A DNA stretch of 64,000 nt, from NCBI RefSeq assembly GCF_039566955.1, contig NZ_CP154796.1, positions 1,674,001 through 1,738,000 on the forward strand, in the 5' to 3' direction. Each line of letters starts with the position of its first letter. Position 1 is the stretch's first letter. Source of the stretch: Micromonospora sp. DSM 45708 (GTDB lineage Bacteria; Actinomycetota; Actinomycetes; Mycobacteriales; Micromonosporaceae). The position numbers and the translations under genes were made by a program. The notes beneath the pieces are model-generated. The model saw nothing but the letters and a program-made list of their open reading frames with translations, was not told the origin of the DNA and made no database searches. Positions 59,653 to 64,000 of this stretch are shown here, one piece after another.

Positions 59653-60096
59653 ATGAATCATCAACCCTTCCCGCGCCCCGAGGCGGCGGACCGCCGCCTC
59701 GGGGCCGGCAAGTGCGGACGGCCTTCCGTCCGCCGTCCGCCCCGATACCGTCCTCGGACTGTCCCCGCCGCGCTGCTACTCCTCAACGCCGCCGCGGTGA
59801 CGGCAGCGCTCGTTGCCGTGCCGACCGTGGCGTGGGCGGCTGAGCCCGCTGCGGTGGTGCTGGCCGCCGAGTCGATCCAGCAGGTCGCCTACAACATCCG
59901 CACCTGGCTCGTCGGCATCCTCGTCGCCGCCGCCACCCTGTTCTTCACCGTCGGCGGACTGCGTTACCTGGCCGCCAATGGCGACCCCGGTGAGGTCGAG
60001 AAGGCCAAACTCGCGCTGCGGTCCGCCGCGATCGGCTACGCCCTCGCGCTACTCGCCCCGCTGTTCGTGACCATCGTCAGCGCGTGGGTGGCCTGA
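59653..60096 (+). CDS. Pilin-like (TrbC/VirB2-type) conjugation protein
   Basis: 147 residues. A long positively charged N-terminus (~35 residues) is followed by a hydrophobic signal segment ending VAWAAE, and two membrane helices (WLVGILVAAATLFFTVGG and IGYALALLAPLFVTIVSAW) separated by a short polar loop NGDPGEVEKAK. This is the VirB2/TrbC pilin layout. In Gram-positive type IV systems such proteins are structural membrane components of the channel. GGAGG lies 9 bases before the ATG. The stop shares a base with the next start (TGATG), so translation is coupled. Confidence 0.72.
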   Translation: MNHQPFPRPEAADRRLGAGKCGRPSVRRPPRYRPRTVPAALLLLNAAAVTAALVAVPTVAWAAEPAAVVLAAESIQQVAYNIRTWLVGILVAAATLFFTVGGLRYLAANGDPGEVEKAKLALRSAAIGYALALLAPLFVTIVSAWVA

Positions 60097-62117
60097 TGAC
60101 CGCCCCCGCGCTCCGATCCCGCCGCCAGGTTCGACCGGGCTCGTTGCTACTGCTCGGCGCGGTGCTCCTCGCCGGCCTGGCCCTGACGTGGGCCGGGCCG
60201 GCACACGCCGAGCCAAGCGGCGCACCCGGCCCGCCCGCTACCGCACCCGGCACGCCGCCAACGCCCGGCGTGCCTGCCCCTGGCGTCCGTCCATCGGCAG
60301 GGGAACCGTCTCCCTCAGTGCCGGCACCCAGGCCCGGTTCGGCCTCGACTCCCGGCCAGCCTTCCGTGGACGATGACCCTGCCTGGTACGACGTCAGCGG
60401 TCAGATCCGCAAGGCCATCGTGGACCTGGTCGTCTGGGCTGCTGAGCAGGCCCTCCAGCCGGTGATGGAAGCCCTCGGCGCGTCATGGCTGTCCACCCCC
60501 GACCTCGCCAGTAACGAGCACGTCAAGGCGATCTGGACAACCAGCCTGATCGTCGCCAACGGCGTGATCGTGCTGTTCATCGTTGCCGGAGGGTTCCTGG
60601 TCACCGCCCGGGAGACCCTGCAAACCTCATACGGCCTTAAGCAGGTGCTACCCCGCATCGCTGCGGGCGTGGTGCTGGCCAATTGCAGCCTGATCATCGG
60701 GCAGAAGGCCATCGAGCTGACCAACGCGCTGACCGTGGCGATCGCCGGCAACACGATCGACGGCCCGACCGCCGCGACCGCCATCCGGCAGGTCGTGGAC
60801 AACGCCCTGCGAGGCGGCGGGTTCCTGATGGCGTTGCTGGCCATCGCCGCGATCGTGATGTGCCTCGTCCTGGAGTCCACGTTCGTCCTGCGTCTGGCAG
60901 CGCTGGTCATCCTGCTTGGCGTCGCCCCGGCAGCGTTGATCTGTCACGCCAACCCGCTCACCGAGGGCGTGGCCCATCTGTGGTGGCGCTGCGTCCTGGC
61001 CTGCCTCGGCCTGCAACTCGGCCAGGCCATCGTCGTCATGGCCAGCGTCAAGGTGTTCCTCACCCCCGCCGGACCGACCGTGCTGGGCGTGCCCGCGACC
61101 GGGCAAGGGCTCCTCGGCGTCATGGTGTGCCTGACGATGCTGTGGCTGCTGATCAAACTGCCGGGTTGGATGCGACAGTTCGTCCTCGGCCCGCTCGGAC
61201 ACAGCGGGCGAGGACTGCTCGGGCAACTCGTCCACGCCTTCATCATGATCAAAACGTTGGGTGCGGCGGCCGGCATCCTGGGCGGCGCGAGCCCGTCCCG
61301 GACCGGCGGACGGATGGCCCTTCGTCCGCCCGGCCACCGTCCATCACCGGGTGGACCCCGTCCGCCCCGTCCACCGCGCCCGCCCCGTCCGGGGCCGACT
61401 CCCGTCCCGCCGCCTCCGCCGGGACCGGCGGCCTTCAGCCACGCCCCCATTACCCACACGCCGCTGTCGGCGCCGTCCGGGACCAGCGCCGCCCCCACCT
61501 TCAGCCACCCGGCGACCCCGTCCACACCGACCTCTGCCCCGGCCGGCGGTGTCCCGGCGATGCAGTTCTCCCACCCAACCCCGCCTCACGAGAGTCCGCC
61601 GTCCCCGACCACCCCACCGGCCCGAGTCGCCTTCAGCGCTTCCACCACCACGACATCGACGCCAGCACCCAGCGGCCCGGCACCAGCGGTGAGGTTCTCG
61701 GCCGCGGCAGCGCCGCAGAGCGCGCCGCGCCGGCCACCTGCCCCGGTCATGCCGGTATTCTCCGCCGCTCCGACCACACCGGCGGCCGACGGGCCACGAC
61801 GAGCCTCGACCCCCGGTACACGGCCCACAGCGGCGCGACGGGACACGAGCGGGCAACCCGTCGCCGACCCGAGCACCCCGTCCGCCGCCCGGCGGGCGGC
61901 CATGCCCAGCACACCCCGGTCCCGTCCAACTGCGACGTCCGTCCCGCCGTCCCCGGAGGGTCAGCGGTCGGCAGCCCCACCACGTCCGTCCCCGCCCCCG
62001 TCGGGCGGTGCGACATCAGCGGGTCTGTCCGCCGTCCGTACCGGCCCGTCCCCGTCGTCCCGGTCGTCCGGTCCGGTGCGGCGCTCACCGTCGAAACCGA
62101 GGGGTGGTCAGCGATGA
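60096..62117 (+). CDS. TrbL/VirB6-like conjugal transfer membrane protein
   Basis: 673 residues. The signal peptide (LLLLGAVLLAGLALTWAGPAHA) precedes a Pro-rich segment, then six or so membrane helices between ~145 and 390 (VIVLFIVAGGFLVTA, LLAIAAIVMCLVLESTFVL, LGVMVCLTMLWLLIKLPGW). A very long Pro/Ser/Thr-rich, probably disordered tail follows (~410-673). TrbL/VirB6 proteins are polytopic core components that guide DNA through the inner membrane. The tail, rich in PSxPxR patterns, may reach the cell wall or bind DNA. It is coupled to the pilin and overlaps the next gene by 4 bp (ATGA). Confidence 0.72.
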   Translation: MTAPALRSRRQVRPGSLLLLGAVLLAGLALTWAGPAHAEPSGAPGPPATAPGTPPTPGVPAPGVRPSAGEPSPSVPAPRPGSASTPGQPSVDDDPAWYDVSGQIRKAIVDLVVWAAEQALQPVMEALGASWLSTPDLASNEHVKAIWTTSLIVANGVIVLFIVAGGFLVTARETLQTSYGLKQVLPRIAAGVVLANCSLIIGQKAIELTNALTVAIAGNTIDGPTAATAIRQVVDNALRGGGFLMALLAIAAIVMCLVLESTFVLRLAALVILLGVAPAALICHANPLTEGVAHLWWRCVLACLGLQLGQAIVVMASVKVFLTPAGPTVLGVPATGQGLLGVMVCLTMLWLLIKLPGWMRQFVLGPLGHSGRGLLGQLVHAFIMIKTLGAAAGILGGASPSRTGGRMALRPPGHRPSPGGPRPPRPPRPPRPGPTPVPPPPPGPAAFSHAPITHTPLSAPSGTSAAPTFSHPATPSTPTSAPAGGVPAMQFSHPTPPHESPPSPTTPPARVAFSASTTTTSTPAPSGPAPAVRFSAAAAPQSAPRRPPAPVMPVFSAAPTTPAADGPRRASTPGTRPTAARRDTSGQPVADPSTPSAARRAAMPSTPRSRPTATSVPPSPEGQRSAAPPRPSPPPSGGATSAGLSAVRTGPSPSSRSSGPVRRSPSKPRGGQR

Positions 62118-63040
62118 GCCGCCACAGCGACGAGGCTCCGATGCGGGCTCGGGTTCCCGCAGACATCGAGCGGCCGGACCGGATCGCGTTCGGCATGTCG
62201 GGACGGCAGTTGATGATCTTGGCCGTCACGGGCCTGTTGCTCTACTCGGCCTGGACGGCGATGGCCACGCTAGTGCACCCGCTGGTGTTCCTCGCGGGTG
62301 CGATGCCGCCCGCCGCTGGGGCGTTCCTGCTCGCGGTCGGCCGCCGGGACAGCATCAGTCTCGACGCCTGGGTCCTCGCGGCGCTGCGGCACCGCAGCAG
62401 TCCGCGCCGCCTCGTCCCGGCCGACGGACCGGTCATCCCGGCTCCGGCGTGGGTGCAGACCACCGCCGGGCCGGGTGACCGGCTACCACTGCCCGCGCCG
62501 TTGCGGCTGCCCGCGAAGGGCATCACGCCGGAGGGCCTGGTCGATCTCGGTTCGGACGGCACCACGGGCCTGGTCGCCGCCTCGACGGTGGCCTTCGGCC
62601 TGCGGACACCCGCGGAGCAGAACGGCCTGGTGGCCGGGTTCGCTCGCTGGCTACACAGCCTCGACGGCCCGGCGCAGATCGTGGTGCGGGCACAGCGGGT
62701 CGACCTGACCTACCTCGCCGACCGGATCCTCGCCGCTGCCCCCGGGCTGCCGCACCCCGCCTTGGAAGAGGCAGCCCACGCCCACGCCGCGTTCCTCGAT
62801 GACCTGGCCGGACAGCGCGAGCTGCTGCACCGGCAGGTCACCATCGCTGTGCGGAGCCGGCACGGCGCGCACCACACCGCCCATCACGCGGCCGAGGCAG
62901 CGCGTGCCCTCGCCGGCTGCGAGGTTCCCGCTCGGCTGCTCGACGGGCCGGAGGCCACGGTGCGTCTCGCGGCCAGCCTCGACCCCACCGCCCCGACCCT
63001 CACTCCCTACACCCCATCCGACGGAGGTGAACAGCGGTGA
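62114..63040 (+). CDS. PrgI-family / SCO6880-like conjugation protein
   Basis: 308 residues. An N-terminal motif RARVPADIERPDRIAFGMSGRQL is followed by two membrane helices (LMILAVTGLLLYSAWTAMA and LVFLAGAMPPAAGAFLLAVG), the pattern of PrgI/SCO6880-type proteins that sit next to VirB4 ATPases in Gram-positive conjugation systems. The cytoplasmic part (~100-308) holds alternating strands and helices (TTGLVAASTVAFGLRT, QIVVRAQRVDL), recalling the N-terminal domain of VirB4-like proteins. Start and stop overlap the neighbours by 4 bp (ATGA and GTGA), marking tight translational coupling. Confidence 0.7.
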   Translation: MSRHSDEAPMRARVPADIERPDRIAFGMSGRQLMILAVTGLLLYSAWTAMATLVHPLVFLAGAMPPAAGAFLLAVGRRDSISLDAWVLAALRHRSSPRRLVPADGPVIPAPAWVQTTAGPGDRLPLPAPLRLPAKGITPEGLVDLGSDGTTGLVAASTVAFGLRTPAEQNGLVAGFARWLHSLDGPAQIVVRAQRVDLTYLADRILAAAPGLPHPALEEAAHAHAAFLDDLAGQRELLHRQVTIAVRSRHGAHHTAHHAAEAARALAGCEVPARLLDGPEATVRLAASLDPTAPTLTPYTPSDGGEQR

Positions 63041-64000
63041 GACTGCTGTCCGCACTGCTACCAACCCGGCGGCGACCCACTAAGCCCGAGTCGGCGACGA
63101 TCCTGCCCGGCTCCCCAGACGCCGTAGAGGTCGACGGCCGACACGTGCGGGTCGGGGACGGCTACAGCGCCAGCCTGGCCGTCGTCGGCTACCCGGCCGA
63201 GGTCGGGCCGGGGTGGGCGGAGCCGATCCTGTCCTACCCGGGCCTGGTCGACGCCGCGTTCCACATCGAGCCGGTCCCGCCGGCAGTGGCCTCGGAGCGG
63301 CTGCGCAAGCAGCGCGGCCGGTTCGAGTCCTCCCGACGACAGGACGCGGCCAAGGGCCGCCTCGACGATCCCGAACTTGACGCCGCCGCGGCCGACGCTG
63401 CCGAGCTGGCTGCACGTGTCGCCCGAGGCGAGGCCCGGCTGTTCCGCCTCGGCCTGTACCTGACGGTCCACGGCGCCGACCTCATCGAGTTGGCCGACCG
63501 GGAGGCCGAGGTGCGGTCCCTGGCTTCGTCGCTGCTGCTCGACACCGCGCCGGTGACGTGGCGGCAGTTGCAGGGTTGGATCAGCGGCCTACCCCTTGCG
63601 TTCGACGCGCTCGGGATGAAGCGGGTCTTCGACACCGACGCCCTCGCCGCGAGCTTTCCGTTCACCAGCCCTGACCTGCCGGACACCGCTGGTGACAGTG
63701 GCATGGGGGTGCTGTTCGGGTTGAACCTGCACTCGGCCGGGGTCGTCGTGTGGGACCGGTGGGCGCAGTCCAACTACAACGCCGTCATCCTTGCTCGCTC
63801 CGGGGAAGGAAAGTCGTACCTGGCAAAGCTCGATCTGCTGCGCAACCTGTGTCTCGGGGTGGAGGCGTTCGTCATCGACCCCGAAGACGAGTACCTGCGG
63901 CTGGCCGCCGCGGTCGGCGGCACGGTCCTCCGGCTCGGCGCGCAGAGCGTGAGGATCAACCCTCTCGACCTGCCACCCGGCGACGATGATGCCCTGAACG
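63037..64000 (+). CDS. VirB4-like conjugation ATPase, 3'-truncated by window edge
   Basis: The frame is open from the GTG at 63037 to the edge (321 codons visible). GGAGG precedes the start and the gene overlaps the PrgI-like stop (GTGA). The N-terminal ~235 residues resemble the VirB4/CagE domain. Walker A is ARSGEGKSYL with Ala253 in place of the first Gly, Lys259 and Ser260, followed by VEAFVIDPEDEYLRLA near 275-290, typical of the VirB4/TraC group. The ATPase powers substrate transfer and pilus assembly at the membrane. Walker B lies beyond the edge. Confidence 0.8.
   Translation, partial: MRLLSALLPTRRRPTKPESATILPGSPDAVEVDGRHVRVGDGYSASLAVVGYPAEVGPGWAEPILSYPGLVDAAFHIEPVPPAVASERLRKQRGRFESSRRQDAAKGRLDDPELDAAAADAAELAARVARGEARLFRLGLYLTVHGADLIELADREAEVRSLASSLLLDTAPVTWRQLQGWISGLPLAFDALGMKRVFDTDALAASFPFTSPDLPDTAGDSGMGVLFGLNLHSAGVVVWDRWAQSNYNAVILARSGEGKSYLAKLDLLRNLCLGVEAFVIDPEDEYLRLAAAVGGTVLRLGAQSVRINPLDLPPGDDDALN

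Larger units (their letters stand above)
51861..64000. mobile_element. Integrative and conjugative element in tRNA-Leu, right end outside window
   Basis: Starting at the tRNA there are a serine integrase, a three-gene methyltransferase operon, a cargo cassette of lower GC, an XRE regulator, a repeat-rich control region, a sigma-like protein, and conjugation genes of the type IV secretion class that continue past the edge. The gene content and TTA codons differ from the flanking core genes. Most actinomycete integrative elements move by an FtsK-like translocase, so a VirB4/PrgI/TrbL-type operon is notable. No excisionase is recognised in the visible part. Confidence 0.75.

Overview
The window is a very GC-rich actinobacterial chromosome segment. 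GTG starts are common, several genes seem to lack a leader, genes overlap by ATGA/GTGA, and two markers point to actinomycetes: a mycothiol-type DinB-fold enzyme and a short cvnA-cvnB conservon. CebR-like boxes control a GH1/GH48 pair. Together these suggest a filamentous actinomycete, most likely Micromonosporaceae (Micromonospora-like); the genus is inference.

Core chromosome, about 1-51,800. The left part has a truncated TPR gene, a VOC protein, a DUF457-type membrane protein, a membrane Ser/Thr kinase and an alpha-glucan group (GT4 glycosyltransferase, glycogen debranching enzyme, divergent GH63-like hydrolase). Next come a secreted beta-propeller protein, a HAD hydrolase, a DUF4184 membrane protein, a lipoprotein, a small RusA-like protein and a DsbA-like protein. 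A four-gene sugar ABC importer (17,211-21,542) carries its own MsiK/SugC-type ATPase. After an AlkZ-superfamily winged-helix protein lies a small remnant next to a possible SitI3-like immunity gene. Then follow GNAT, WrbA, an FGGY kinase and cvnA-cvnB. At 29,850-35,075 a GH1 beta-glucosidase lipoprotein and a multidomain GH48 cellulase diverge from a region with three CebR-type operators. Further right are PAP2, a DinB-fold enzyme, a 21-bp minisatellite, DUF1028, LtrA, an LLM oxidoreductase and an SDR. The last core block is a convergent MoxR / DUF58 / transglutaminase-like cluster with two large fibronectin-III proteins. Its transglutaminase domain has lost the catalytic Cys and His.

Integrated element, about 51,861 to beyond the right edge. 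A large serine integrase converges on tRNA-Leu(GAG), and its last codons and stop lie inside the tRNA gene. The element carries a coupled leftward operon (DNA methyltransferase, degenerate methyltransferase-like partner, small Pro-rich protein) and a type IV secretion-type conjugation operon (pilin-like, TrbL/VirB6-like, PrgI-like, VirB4-like ATPase) that runs off the window. A 37-bp dyad sequence (35/37 identical) lies in the same orientation ahead of both operons, which suggests co-regulation. Between them are an XRE regulator, a region dense in TGAACAAGATC boxes, a sigma-region-4-like protein, and a lower-GC, TTA-containing two-gene cassette: a TauD-like dioxygenase coupled to a protein with a HEPN-like RNGELH motif and two CxxC pairs. 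That cassette is the best candidate for an undescribed system, possibly defence or element maintenance.

All functions come from reading motifs by eye; no database search was possible.
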